DNA from: Cristatella mucedo
Taxonomy: Eukaryota; Bryozoa; Phylactolaemata; Cristatellidae
DNA length: 64,000 bases
NCBI GenBank assembly: GCA_009760855.2
Contig: WPIO01000002.1
Coordinates: 13,884,001-13,948,000 of the forward strand
Reading direction: 5' to 3'
Shown: positions 49,016 through 60,640 of the stretch, piece by piece
Layout: every line of letters begins with the position of its first letter
How positions within the stretch are numbered: position 1 is the first letter of the stretch
Program-made: the position numbers and the translations under genes
Notes under the pieces: model-generated
Database searches by the model: none
Told to the model about the DNA's origin: nothing
What the model saw: only the letters and a program-made list of their open reading frames with translations

Positions 49016-49414
49016 ACGCCCCAGCCTATCAAATAATAAATTGCGAAAGCATAGAGAGTCTAATCCTGACGTAAAGTTAGCACATTAGATTAGGTATAGA
49101 ATTATAATGGTTGAAATAAAATGAATTTAATCATACGACAGAGACGCACACACAAATTTCTAATTTGTCTACAACTGTGCATTCTTTCTATAGATTTGAC
49201 CTCGCTAGTAGATCAGTAATGGAAATCACTGTGCTGCTCGTCGTGCACGTTTTCAATGTTACGGGTCACGCGAACCATAAAGCATCCGGAGTGCAGGTTA
49301 CGCACAGGCTAAATAAGTGCCCAAATTTAAGTAATTTATTGTTCTGTCTCAGAACCAGCTGCCCACATTTTAGTCACTTCGAACCTCAGCAAGTCGTCCG
49401 ACAATACCCTCAAC

Positions 49415-49903
49415 ATGGAGGATATAACAATTTCAGCATGCGCTGAAGACATTAGCCATGACGACCAGGACGTTAGCATCGACGATGACGACACCACCAG
49501 CGATGCCCTGTCCCGCACCACCGAGGCGAATCTGAACTACCAGGTAAAGCGATATTTTTCAGCTATTCTAGAAAAAGTCCTATTGAAACAGCACTCGGTC
49601 TAAGCAAACGTGCAGACTTGTAATTTTTTTCAGGCTCCTTGGTATGCAAAACCCGATTCTCTGGATGAAGACTATGTTTGGGATTATTTTGACTTATTTT
49701 ATGATCTTAACAGACCGGATATGGGAGTAGATGGTGATTCATACTTTGCAAACCACACTGTTTCAGAAGGACCCTCGCCAAACTTCGACGATGAGGTTTT
49801 CATTAAAAAGGATAAATCAAACGGTATATTTTTGTCTTCTAAAGTCAGCCAAAATGTGTTGCCCCTGAACATCTGTTGGTTGCCAGCAGAAACTGATGGC
49901 TGA
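49415..49903 (+). CDS. Two-exon gene for a small acidic protein, unknown family
   Basis: Exon 1 is 49415–49543, from ATG (context CAACATGGAG) to donor GTAAAG. Exon 2 is 49634–49903, after acceptor TTTTTTTCAG, ending in TGA. The join is in phase 0 and gives 132 residues. The N-terminus is Asp-rich (HDDQDVSIDDDDTTSDALSR). The C-terminal part has YVWDYFDLFYDLNRPDMGVD and ends NICWLPAETDG. An AATAAA lies near 49939, about 35 bases past the stop. There is no signal peptide or membrane segment. An intron of only 90 bases with good borders, an in-phase join and a poly(A) signal argue for a real gene. The ATG exon might also be internal: a CAG lies just inside it. I do not recognise the family. Confidence 0.55.
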
Positions 49904-49938
49904 GATTTCAGTTTCACATTGAAAAATTTGAAAACGTC

Positions 49939-49944
49939 TTCAAT
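49939..49944 (+). terminator. Candidate poly(A) signal AATAAA
   Basis: AATAAA in CTTCAATAAATTTTGG, placed where expected for the two-exon gene ending at 49903. Confidence 0.45.
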
Positions 49945-50789
49945 AAATTTTGGCTTCACGGTTTGGTTTTCTGATTAATCAAATTTAAATTTACCATCGC
50001 ATTATCAATTTTTGAATCGATCAATTTAAAGGTGCTTGAAGCTACGCTATTCTCCAACCGCTGGCTAACCGCTGGGCACAGAGCTTCGAAATGTGTCAAA
50101 GAGAAATAAAATCTCGCCCCAATAAACCAAGGCGAGTGAAACCGAGAAGTCGACAAGTGCCAGGCGTGAGATACTCTGGCCAGCATAGTTGATTTTCTAG
50201 CTCACCTAGTATAGATGCACTGACAAAGATGCCTGCACTGACTGCCTCAGTCTTCGCTCTGAGTCGCTGGGCGGCAGTTGTCATCGTGCCCCGACCATCC
50301 GACGATTCCCTGATTCGTGTCCAAGCGAACTGGTTCTATGCAGCTCGGCGCGTCACTGGCGTGTGTGCACAAGTAATAGACACCATGAACATCCTCGGAA
50401 GTGAGCGTTACGGTAATGCAGAATAAGAGATGAACCGGATGAGCTTGAGAAATAGCCGAACCTCTGTTCAGCTACAGTTTCGCACCGTAGCCATTAAAGA
50501 GAGCCACTGGCCCATTGGCTCGTGTACTCAGTGCCTACATTTGTGCATAGCAACGTGTGGTGTGTTTGGCACGATGCATTTCCGCACCCATCCAACAACA
50601 AACTGGCAATAACTATGAATTAGGAGAATTAATAAACTTGATCACATTGGGAGACCAGTGAAAATGATAGATATCCATCCATCTAAGCCGTGGTGCACAC
50701 ATCTCCTTTACGCTTCGTAACCTACTGCCCAATAGCGAGTGGCTCGTCAAAAATAGTGCGTTCTATTGAAATGTTCAGATGAGCCTGCA

Positions 50790-50850
50790 TTAGTGTCAGG
50801 GCTCTTTGCTAATTACAACAGCAGAAGCCGCAGGCGAACACAACATCCCT
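50790..50850 (+). repeat. Repeat family C, 3' end piece
   Basis: GTGTCAGGGCTCTTTGCTAA, then CAACAGCAGAAGCCGCAGGC. Matches 52257–52310. Confidence 0.55.
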
Positions 50851-50905
50851 TTCGCCATAGAAAATTGATCTCACAATCCACCAGGCTGGGGAGGGGCTAG
50901 GGAGA

Positions 50906-50947
50906 AGCAAATTACTACACGACTACAAAGTCGTGTAGTAATTTGCT
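50906..50947. repeat. Perfect 19-base hairpin, 4-base loop
   Basis: AGCAAATTACTACACGACT (50906–50924), ACAA, then the exact reverse complement (50929–50947). Surrounding G/A- and C/T-rich bases extend the pairing imperfectly. Confidence 0.95.
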
Positions 50948-50949
50948 CT

Positions 50950-51830
50950 CTCCTCTACTACCTGCTTAGGTGGTGGCCCCGGAGCATAAGTTGCTGCCCT
51001 GTCCAGCAATATGTAGTTCGGGCTCTATCAGGATATTCTATCAGGACACCGCTCCCACTGTCAGGCGGTTCCCGCTGGTCACCTCCGTGCGAGCCCCGAT
51101 CGCCGGTCTCAGTTGCTGATCGCCGGCCGATCCGGCCCTGCGAAAACCACTCCGGCTCATCCATAAGGCCTCATCGTTCTCGGGGTTCTACTCCGCCGAG
51201 TCGATCTCACGGCTGTACTCCTCTGTGCTCTGCACCGAGACGCTCGTATGGATGCTCTCCACCGCTGAGACGCTCTCACTTCTGCGCTTGCTTCCCGCCG
51301 AGACGTCGCTCTCGCGGACAGCCAGCGCCCGCGTCGCAGGCTACTATCGCCTTGCCACTGACCGCTATCGGCTTGCCTCTAGGAGCCGTCACATGCTGTC
51401 TTTCCTTCGTCTTCGGCTGCTACCGCGCACTTACTTTGCTCTGGCGCTCTTCGGCTGTTGCGGCTACTAAGTCGGACGCGGTCCCATACCCGCTTCCTCC
51501 AGTGGTATTGCAGCCGGATAGCGGCGGCAGCCGAATGAATTCCGGTCGTCTGACTGGCTCTTTTGAGCAGTTGCGGGTGGGATTGAACGGTGATTAAGCT
51601 GGCTCGCCGCCCATCTTTGTCCCGGTCTGCTGCTCCGGCGAGCTGCTCCTGCTCCAGCCAAAACCTCTCACACAACCTCATGCTCGGCCTCCTCATGAAG
51701 ATCACGAGAAGATCAGAATCAATTCACTTCACAGCTTGCGGTAGTCTTTCTTTACGTCGGCCGGCTGGTCACATCAACCGTGTATTAAATTATCGCCCAG
51801 ACACACTACACAACATGTGTTAAAAGCATC
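50950..51830. other. GC-rich unidentified segment
   Basis: Rich in CGCCGAGACGCTC-like near-repeats (51230–51330). Overlapping Arg/Leu/Ser-rich frames on both strands look like compositional artefacts. It may be part of a retroelement leader, given its position between repeat C copies. Confidence 0.3.
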
Positions 51831-51984
51831 ACAATATTTAGCGTTGCTACATACAGTCTTCTCAAGCGTCAGAACCCAAGGCATGCCCTCCGCTGTTAAA
51901 CATTTCACACCTCAGTATAGGCGTCCCATCTAGACCATAGAAGGTCTGATACTCTTTTCGTCGCGAGTAAAACAATCTCTGCTA

Positions 51985-52310
51985 CCAGTTGTAGTATTAC
52001 TATGGCTCCGGCGGCGGCCGTTCTTGTGGAGTCTCACGTGAACATAGTTCGGAAGTGAGCAGTGAACGAGACTTTCTCTTTATTTCCTCTCAACGCGTAC
52101 ATACGATAGCTCGACGAATCACAGCAGACGTCAAGAGATATAGCATGCATTAGTGGCCTGACGCTTCGCTGCATTATTAATGGCTTAACTATTGGCCACA
52201 GGTGATGATTAGGCTTCGCTGTGTCAATGGCGAAACTATTGGCGGCAGGTGAGATAAGTGTCAGGGCACTTCGCTAATTGCAACAGCAGAAGCCGCAGGC
52301 GCACACAAAA
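51985..52310 (+). repeat. Dispersed repeat family C, long copy
   Basis: GTAGTATTACTATGGCTCCG, then GCATTAGTGGCCTGACGC and AGCAGAAGCCGCAGGCGCAC. Same order as 41785–42046. Confidence 0.6.
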
Positions 52311-52329
52311 GTAGCCCGGAAATATCAGC

Positions 52330-52485
52330 TCAGGATGGCCAAAAAAGACACGCCACAATCGGCAGCAGGATAGTAGATGTCATCGCGTACAAGTTGTGAA
52401 AGTGAGATCCACAGTCTCTGAGTCTCTGAGGACCTGCTGAGAAAAGCTTCTATCGCCAACAGTTTTAAAGCGAAAGATTGTAACA
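52330..52485 (-). mobile_element. Family B LINE-type fragment
   Basis: ACGCCACAATCGGCAGCAGG, GTAGATGTCATCGCGTAC and GATCCACAGTCTCTGAG match 32960–33060 in the same orientation. Confidence 0.55.
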
Positions 52486-52586
52486 TCTCATTCATCGTCC
52501 ATACAGGTACTGAGGGGGCTAAACTGATGCAGCAATTCAGATGGGTATGAAGGAGCCAAGCCATGGCGGGCCTTGATGGTCAGAGT

Positions 52587-53320
52587 GTACCCCGGCTAGG
52601 TTCAGTTGGCTGGGACCGGGCGGCTATAATGAGGGTAAGGGTCACTGGCTAGGTCGGGGTTGGACCTACGGCATGGCATGATGTGCGGTGACGTGAGGTC
52701 ACCGGGGCTCTTGGGTAGGAGAAGTTGGCCGAGTAAGTCGTGGTGTTGGAGGCTCCCGGTCAAGCCGATTTATGCACCTGGATTCGTGCAGGCGTGCTCC
52801 GGCGATGTGACCACGCACGCAAGGCAACGAGTGCCCAAGGCCCGAGCAGAGCTGTATAGCACGCTTGTTGTTAAGACTTGTATATTCCGCGTTCCCCGTG
52901 TAGCGTGTTCGTGACCCCCCCAGGTGTTGGCGTCTTTCGGCGGAAGCCCTCGACTGTGGTGGACGTCGACTCCGACTAGCCAAGCAGTTACTCAGCTAGC
53001 CGGATCTTTCACGGTACTTTCGCTCGTACTGTTGGAACGGAGTCGGTACAACGGCAGGACTGCGGAAGCCGGCTGAACAAGTTTGTTCGCGCTTGCTTTG
53101 TCGTCTCGCGCCCCTGTAGTGTACTTTGTTTAGGAGCCTCCCTGTAGACTTGTTTAGTTACCCTGTTCTTGTAGGCGCATGCGTTATTATAAAGAGGTTT
53201 AACCTGACGGCCGCTCGTCTTACCTAGCTCAGCGGCATGGCGAGCGGCAGCGTGGCCGGAGTATGGCGGGGTTTGGAAGGAATTAGCCTCTGACCCCCGG
53301 AACTCGGCTACACGTCTACG
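52587..53320 (-). mobile_element. LTR-like dispersed repeat R1, longest copy
   Basis: The reverse complement starts GTAGCCGAGTTCCGGGGGTC, continues CTTTATAATAACGCATGCGC, and ends CCAGCCAACTGAACCTAGCC. About 730 bases. It carries a TATA-like TTATAATA, and its length suits a solo LTR, but terminal TG…CA and target duplications were not established. Confidence 0.65.
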
Positions 53321-53394
53321 CACATTCCCTTCTCCACTTGTCACGTCGCTGGGCTAGGGCACGACGAGCAGAGAGTTAATTCAGTCTCTTTGTA

Positions 53395-53998
53395 GCTATA
53401 TCGCATGCGCCAACAGCAACAGGAGAACTAGACCAAACTACCGGGGACCCTCTGTACATTAGGCAACCGGGCATGCAGGAAACACGAAGCCAGCCTTCCT
53501 GACGTGGCAGGACAGTCTTGCACCGGACAATCTTGAAGACGGCAGAAATACAAACAAGTACGAGCCAAGACGACATTGGTACGGCATTGGCTGCAGTAAC
53601 AAAGACTCACTGGAGGCAGCAATCTCAGCTGAGGCCGAAGGCTTCTGCTCACAGAATCGGGTGACTCGGAATAGTACGCTAATGGGGAACGCAGAATATA
53701 CATGCCATAACAGCTAGCGTCCTTATCTCATGCCCGCTCGGGCATTTGGTCCTCGTTGCCTTTCGTGGGTGAACGCATCGCCGGTGAACGCCCGACACCC
53801 GTCCAGATGCATTGCTAGTCGAACCCGAGCGTCCAACACCAACGATCTTAACGTACAACGTCGGGTCCCGGAAGCCAATGCTACATGACGTCATCGCATA
53901 TCCGTACAAGCCTACAGGTCAGGTCCTGGCCCAGCCGTGGACCCATATCACATTACAGCTGCCCCAGCCAACCTCACCTCACCTGGGTACACATGGTC
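53395..53998 (+). mobile_element. LTR-like dispersed repeat R1, copy 4, head-to-head with copy 3
   Basis: TATCGCATGCGCCAACAGCA, then GCCCGCTCGGGCATTTGGTC and TACAAGCCTACAGGTCAGGT. It lies about 75 bases from the minus-oriented copy, with 5' ends facing each other. Confidence 0.7.
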
Positions 53999-54259
53999 TA
54001 AATGCCACAGCTATCGCCAAAAAGCCAAACTGCCTCCGACGAAAACGGGGCACTGTTATCCGCCAGCAGGAGTTTCACAGGTGGGCCTCTCTCTCGAAAG
54101 ATTTGCTCCAACGCTCTTGTAAGAAATTAAACCTTTTCGATAGGAATGTGTCTCCATAGCGTTAATCTGTAGGTACCACAATCCACCGGCGTCTTATATT
54201 TTTCGTCGAGTTAGTATGTGACATCGATAGCAGGACAAGACCACTATTCAGCGGCTTCA

Positions 54260-55620
54260 AGACTACTTCGACGCCATGAAATCGGCGACGGATCGGCTCA
54301 CCTGCACCGAGAACGAATTGACTATTCTTCCAACATCGGTTCTATGAAAGTCGGCAGTTGGGCGACCCAGTCTCGCCAAGTATAGTGTGCTGTCGGCGCC
54401 CAGGTGGAGCAGATTTCGGAATTGCTTGAGGTCGATGTCAGAAGCCACCTCGCCGACCGTAGGAGCGACGGCACCAGTACAGTAAGTCGAGAACTTCCAC
54501 CCTTTTTTGGGATACTCCATTAGCTGGTCTGCTGTATTCTCTAGCGACCTTACATGGCTTTAAGTAAACTCCCGACTTCACCCCGTTACAAGATCGCGAA
54601 GCAAGCCCAGACGTGATAGAATCATTGCCTCTACTGGGGCTAATTTGCATCATTCGTGGATTTATGGGCCAAGGGCATTTATTGCATTGTTATTCTCACA
54701 ACGGTCAGTTTATAGCCTGGAGTTATTTATGGCCCAGCAGATATGGCGCTGCCATTTCCCTGCGGTTTATCGGCCGTTGTGATTTATGGCAGTGATCGCC
54801 GCACTGACGGGCTGCAGAGGCCCTTTAGTTATGTCGAGATTCGGCGGCTTCAGAGTTCAGCATGCCGGGAGGACGGTGGCGGTACTGGCACTAGCTGCGG
54901 CCCATTTCGGTGTTCTGCATATGGTGTCGCATACCTTCTGTTTGGAGAATGTCAAACTATATTTTCCATGTCGCGTGTCCTTACGCGTGCCTCTCCGACC
55001 ATCAGTGACCTCAGCCAACCAAACACCGTCGTCGAGTCAGTAACAACTTGAACTTTTCGAAGTCCCCAAAGCCATAGCAACGTCAAGGTCTTTAGTGATG
55101 GCTTCTTGCTCGGCGGCGTATACATGCGAAGTGTCGTCTGCCTTTCAAAGCCACGAAGCATCGTCGACCACTTAACCGTCGGTCTCAAAACCAACTCCAT
55201 ACTGCTTGCATCCCATCGCAAATTTTCACTAATGACGCTGGGCACCTGCTGTGAGACGCAGTGCTGCATGAAGCCATTCGCTAGTCAATGGTTGAGAAAA
55301 TTCTGAGATTTCATTAACGAAAACCGAAAATGCTCCGTAAGCAAAGACGGACAAAGTATAAGCAACAAACAGACTCAATATGTAGTAGTCCTAAATGATC
55401 ATTTTTGGCTGACCAAGATATCATGCATAAAAATCTGAACGCCATTGTCATCTCTTAAGGAATACGCTCCGATCGGCCGTAGCTGATATGGCCTGGGGAA
55501 GAACTCAATTGGCCTAGAGACAAGTGATGTCCAGCAAATCAGCAGTGGCCTGGGGCTCCAAAAAGATATCTGTTGTCCTGAGTCAGTCAGTGCTGTACTA
55601 CAGGTCAAGGTGAGATCGCT
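54260..55620 (-). pseudogene. Decayed LTR retrotransposon pol remnant
   Basis: Minus-strand traces occur in pol order. At about 55570 is a retropepsin-like ALTDSGQQISF. At 54952–55269 a frame contains LRWDASSMELVLRP and VQVVTDSTTVFGWLRSL, typical of the RNase H region of Ty3/gypsy- or BEL-like elements. At about 54300–54400, HLGADSTLYLARL and VGRIVNS resemble the integrase zinc-binding segment. The reverse transcriptase core is missing between protease and RNase H. Stops and frameshifts make it inert. Confidence 0.55.
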
Positions 55621-57540
55621 CGGTGCGCGGTATAAGCATACTGGTGGTGAAGCGGATTCAGCAAACACCTGCCTCGAGCCAGGGACCAGATCGGAAGCTT
55701 GCACCCGGCGATGGATGTAGTGAGAAATATCCAGATGCTCACTTGGCAAATTGCTGTCCCAGTCACGGTCGCTGGATGTACGTTTGCGGTAATTGCACGA
55801 AGTTCGAAGCCAGCCGGAAATCGGGAAATGACCGACGAGCTGCCCACACTAAGAAAACAGCTCTCGCCGCGTCATCACTGCCTGTGGGGAGCCCATGGCG
55901 GTATCCGGTGCCGTCCGAGTTCGCCGCCTTTTACTGTCGACACGGAGGCTTCGGATTCAACCACTCTCTATCTTCTCGGGTGGTTGTGCTTCCAGTCCAT
56001 ACTGGGCGGAGCAGCTCAATCACCCGAAGTGAAAATAATGGGACAGAGCTCCGCGGATATGTAATGCCGAACCCTCGGGAAGTAAGCGTATTCCACTTCT
56101 GTCCATGCGGCTCAGCCTACTCACGGATAGAGGTTCGCTGTGCTTCGTACACAATAAGCCGGTCACCTTTCGCATAGCCTCCGTGGCGCCACCATTCTTG
56201 TCGTTATTAGGGGTCTTGAGCTAGTTGCCGTCAGTTAGACCGAGTTACTAGAAATCAATTGCGAACTGCCGTGCTTTATTTTCAATTGGACGATGTCGCT
56301 GTGCGTCTAGTTCGGTGTAATCCTCACACTTCTTGCAAAAAGTCACCACGATAAACCTATGAACCTGCCCGCTATACACAGACCGCTGGCTGCTACAGGG
56401 TGACCTGTTCATCCAGTACTTGAGTTGACCCGTCGTTTCTAACTCGTCGTTCGATCGATCGATCCGTCGATCATTACCGATCATTACCGATCATTGCCTC
56501 TGAATGATGATCATTCTTAACAGGGGGGCAGGAGCACTCACAAATCGATCCTTACATCTGGGGAAACTATCCCGCTTATATACTCTAAAAGTAAATATGG
56601 AACACTGAGAAATGTAATCGCACGTCTATATCAAAGTTTCCAACGTCCGCGTTCTTCGTCTTCAGCTGTCTCCCGTTGACACCCGACTTCAAAACATTCT
56701 ACCTTCGCCGATAGGTGGTGTGAGTGCCTGCCCAGCTCACTATGTGACAAAGACTCCAATCCGGTCGGTGGCATCGAGCAGCGTGGCTGATTGCCATTGG
56801 CTCTTTTTTCCTCTTTCGGGCTCGCTCCCTTCCGCCTTCTGCTGCCTTCTCCGCCGATAGAGCACAGCCTTCTTAAATAGTATATGTCACCCCCTCAGCC
56901 ACCGGTGAACGTGAAGAGCAGGCTAAAGAGGACCTTTCCAGTTGGAAATGCTATTTACCTGAACTCCAAATGCGCCACCCTGCCCTCGTCACTCGAAGGC
57001 TACTGTGCGTTCCTGCAAAACAATTAATCGCCTGTGCCTGCACAATCTCTCTATATAGGCACATGTTTTCGTCTGGCAGTCAATCGCACTGTGCCTTCTC
57101 AAACTAGCCGTCTATGGACCAGTGATTTTCTGTTTAACACTCCTATCGGTCCTGCCTCGCAATTAAACCAAGATGGCGATAGACAGACATTTTCAGTATT
57201 CTCCCATGCCTGCCTCCCGCCTAGGGGCAGAGTTGTCTCTCCGCCCATTATCATTCGTCCCAAAATCGTCACCCTATGGTGGTTTGCTTGCCACAGACTC
57301 CTGGAGTATTATATACTTCAGAGGGCTCTCGAATGATTGTTGCCCATTGACATCAATGCTCTGAAGACTCACTCGGAGCCTAAGCCGTGATTGTCGTGTA
57401 GAGCCAGTGATGCAAAGTTGAGATGATAGGTGGTCCTAAATGAGCTTGGTGAGCTGTCTAAGAATCCAGAAAAACGAGAAGCAGCGAGTCTCTACAGGAG
57501 TCGTCATTCCTGTCCAGGTTGTTATGCACCGGCAGCACAA
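55620..57540. other. Unidentified sequence, possibly the 5' part of the retroelement
   Basis: Frames on both strands are short. The minus strand at 55.6–56.2 kb could be gag or linker sequence upstream of the protease trace, but no zinc knuckle is clear. GATCATTACC is repeated three times near 56465–56500. Confidence 0.3.
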
Positions 57541-57554
57541 CCTACTCTGAGGAG

Positions 57555-57700
57555 GGATTACCGCACGGGTTCGGCCCAGTGGTTAAGGTGCTCGCCCGAC
57601 CTAGGTCTGGCCGAAGTCGTGGGCTCGAGCCCCGTGGCATATGTGAAGCACATTAATAGAGATTAAGTTCTCTTTGGGCGCTATAAAAATGAATTATATT
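57555..57700 (+). mobile_element. tRNA-derived SINE with L2-like 3' tail
   Basis: The head GGTTCGGCCCAGTGGTTAAG resembles the D-arm/A-box of Ser/Leu tRNAs. GTGGGCTCGAGCCCC is a B-box/T-arm match 45 bases on. The tail has hairpin motif AGAGATTAAGTTCTCT at 57658–57673, GGGCGCTATAAAAATG and (ATT)n-like AT-rich sequence. The tail is the same as the L2-type LINE end. Confidence 0.75.
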
Positions 57701-57734
57701 ATTATATTAATTGCCAGGCTACCTGATTTGAACT

Positions 57735-57935
57735 TACTAGGTTTGAAGTTTTGATGTAAGAGTTCAACTGGCCTGCCACTACTCGCTAAAGTGTCTCTAA
57801 TAGGATCTGCAGTAGGGAGATTGTGCTGCAGTTGCTTAAGCTCTTCTGGTCTAGTGTTGGTTTCTTAAGGAGTGACCCGATAGAAGCCTTATTGAAGGAT
57901 GCATGAAGGCTAAGTACGTATTGACTATGTTAGCA
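57735..57935 (-). pseudogene. L2-type reverse transcriptase fragment
   Basis: GAGTTCAACTGGCCTGCCAC, then GTTGCTTAAGCTCTTCTGGT and CTAGTGTTGGTTTCTTAAGG align to 14610–14730 of the LINE. Many small indels. Confidence 0.6.
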
Positions 57936-57939
57936 CGGT

Positions 57940-59235
57940 GAACAAATTTTAAATGGGAAAACATATCAAATGGGTATGAAAATATATGGTTCAAAATATG
58001 CAAACTTCGAAATGATAACTTCGCGTTATAAAGGTCAGCCACAGGGTAGATGAAAGTGAATTACCTCCAAGTACCCAATGCCTTTATAAGCTAGTGGAAT
58101 CGCTGTTAGAAAAGCCGTTAGCTCCGCCCGCTGCTGTCTGGTTTTGCTGTTGGTACGTACTCACCGGCACGTGCTGCACGGTTGGAAGCCGTCAGCATTT
58201 CTTGAAGGTATGTCGCGCGCGAGCGATGCATGCCTATCTATATTGGTCTGTAAGTAGTTCCCAGGTGGCTCAGCCCATGCAATGTGCGCGAAGGCTTTGC
58301 AGCTAACGTACGTCGCGTATGCTTTTCCTGACAAAAAATGCTCCTGTCCTTTTCCCAACAGTGCGGTTCGTTTAAGAGCTAGATTCATTTAATAGCTGAC
58401 CACTTCGGTTGCTCTCGGTAGGTTGTCCAGGAACGATGCTTTCAGTCGATACCCTATGTAGTGTACCGGCGGCGGCTTCCGCTTATGCTTTGAAGGTCCG
58501 TGAGCCAGCCTTTAGCATACCGTGTAAGATGAGGTCAAGCTACCGTGGAACATCACCTTTCTTTGATCCCTAAGTTCTAGCCTTAACGAGAAGCAGTTTC
58601 TTCTTCGAGTTGAGTCTCACCCACGGAGGTGGCCAACCTGAGCTTGCTCGAGCAAGTGCTGTTGTTCGTACGAGCTAGCCTTGACCGTCCGTAAGCAGAA
58701 GGGATCATCATAGATTGCCTACGTTAGCTGCCAGAGCGTGCTGGTTCTTGCCCATGGCTATATGATATTCGTATGGCCACGAAACATAAGGCCCGGCGAT
58801 GTGGGGAAAAGGTCTTACTCGTCTAGGCAGGCGACTAGTTCGTACCGGGGCATCGTCTGCCGTGTACTGACTGATGAGCCGACGGTACCTTGTGCCAGGG
58901 ACGAATGGCCTCGCATGCTAGGGGCGACAGGCTGACTGCCAGTTCGTTGACAGCTTTCGTGTTTGTCTCCTAGCAATTTAATTTTCCGTTTCTCTTTGCC
59001 GACTGCTGTGTGATTGGAGGGCCAAGTTTTTTTTTCGGATACCATTCTGGCTTGCACCAGCTCAGGCGATATGCTGAGACCTATTAGGTTCATTGAAAAA
59101 ATATTGGAACTCGTGGATAGGTTACGATGTCGACGGGTCTTACAGAATACTCAGTGCAAGTGCCCATATATCGCCTAACCTACTTTAAAAAATGAAAATA
59201 GAAAATAAATAACAGTTAAAGAGCCTTAGCGGATG
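57940..59235. other. Intergenic sequence without recognisable features
   Basis: Scattered short open frames only; none has a motif or good splice context. Confidence 0.35.
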
Positions 59236-59239
59236 TCAA

Positions 59240-59330
59240 CCTTGACTGCTGCAGGACTCGTAACCAACGACCCGGATCGTGAAGGAGTAACATCTTAACC
59301 ATTGGGTAAGATTTGGGGGATGGCTGTTTG
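59240..59330 (-). mobile_element. tRNA-derived SINE head
   Basis: The reverse complement reads CTTACCCAATGGTTAAGATG (A-box region) and CGTTGGTTACGAGTCCTGCA (B-box region), related to the pieces near 1000 and 9900. Confidence 0.55.
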
Positions 59331-60252
59331 TAAGAAGTAATTCCCTGTCACTGAGTCGAGTTGTGCAACATAACAGTCATGAGTCTTTTAGAAAACATAA
59401 ATCTTGCCCAGAAGCTACTCAATTTTTTTATTAGGCTAGTTGGGTAATAATGGGTAATTTGGGTACTGGCTTCAGCTTTCATTCGTCTTTGTAGCAGTGA
59501 CCTTCCATCATTGAAGGCTGGTCTTGTCAGATTCCTGTGTTGATTGCTGATCTTGCAGCTGCCGTTTGTCGTGTTCTGCAGTGAGCATGAATGAATGACT
59601 GCTTCCCTCTGCATGCACGAGCTGCATTGTGGCTGTGTTCTGTGCTGGCTCACCAGACACTCGTGGCACACGGCTTCATACCTGCTTCAGTCGTGCTCGA
59701 GGAAGATTTTTGAGTACGTCTTTAAAGATAGCTGTAGACGCCCTCGGGTTGGTACAAAGAATGTTGCAAGCGCATTAGAATTGCATGATGTGCTAGGAGA
59801 AGCTCGATGAAGAGCAAAGGTGAGTGGCGGCAGCAGCAGCAATGGGAGCTCAGGCTGAGACCAGCAAGTCGCATTCCTTCCCACTTCCTAGATGCAGAGT
59901 TAGGAGTTGTAAAAAATGATGCCACTGTTTTAGTGACATACACCGCTGTTGTTGCTATAACACTGTCCCAATAATTGCATTTCAAAGTATTTGCAGTTCA
60001 TGGCAAATTTGCAGATCTTTTTATTGCATAGATCACGTTTCTGTATAAATAATGAGCCAGGATTAGCCTTTTTCCTGCATCGTCCACGAATGTTGTGTCA
60101 CTAGCTTGGAGTGCTGTCTTGCATGCATATTCAAAGCCGCTTGAAGCTAAACAGTTGTTGTAGCTTAAGTGCCATCTTTGAATGCCCCCATAAGCCCAGC
60201 AGTAATGCGCTCGAGCTTAACGACACAGGTCATGTGTCCGAATCTTGCTGCG

Positions 60253-60400
<148 letters not shown>

Positions 60401-60424
60401 TGGTTCGTTCACATAGACGAATGG

Positions 60425-60640
60425 CAAAAGCAATAATAATAATACACTTGATAAAGTACCCTCAGAGAACTAAATCTCTTTCTGATTGCTTTATATTTGC
60501 TGCAAAAGAAACGTGATCGAGTGGTGAGTGGTATCATGCTTGATAAACAACATGAATAGCATGGTTAGGGGTGAAATGCACAGGGTCAGCATGCAAGTGT
60601 GGTTAGTGGCAGTGTGCAACAGTGTCAGCACGAAAAAGCA
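60425..60640 (-). mobile_element. L2-type LINE 3' end
   Basis: AATAATAATAATACACTTGA tail, motif AGAGAACTAAATCTCT at 60464–60479, and body matching 13160–13320 (CATGGTTAGGGG, GGGTCAGCATGCAAGTGTGG). Confidence 0.75.

Noticed and set aside
51225-51705. Overlapping Arg/Leu-rich frames
   Set aside because: Frames open in several registers on both strands in a GC-rich patch, as expected by composition.
57555-57640. tRNA gene
   Set aside because: A- and B-box-like sequences are present, but the cloverleaf arms do not pair well and it runs into an L2-type tail, so it is a SINE.
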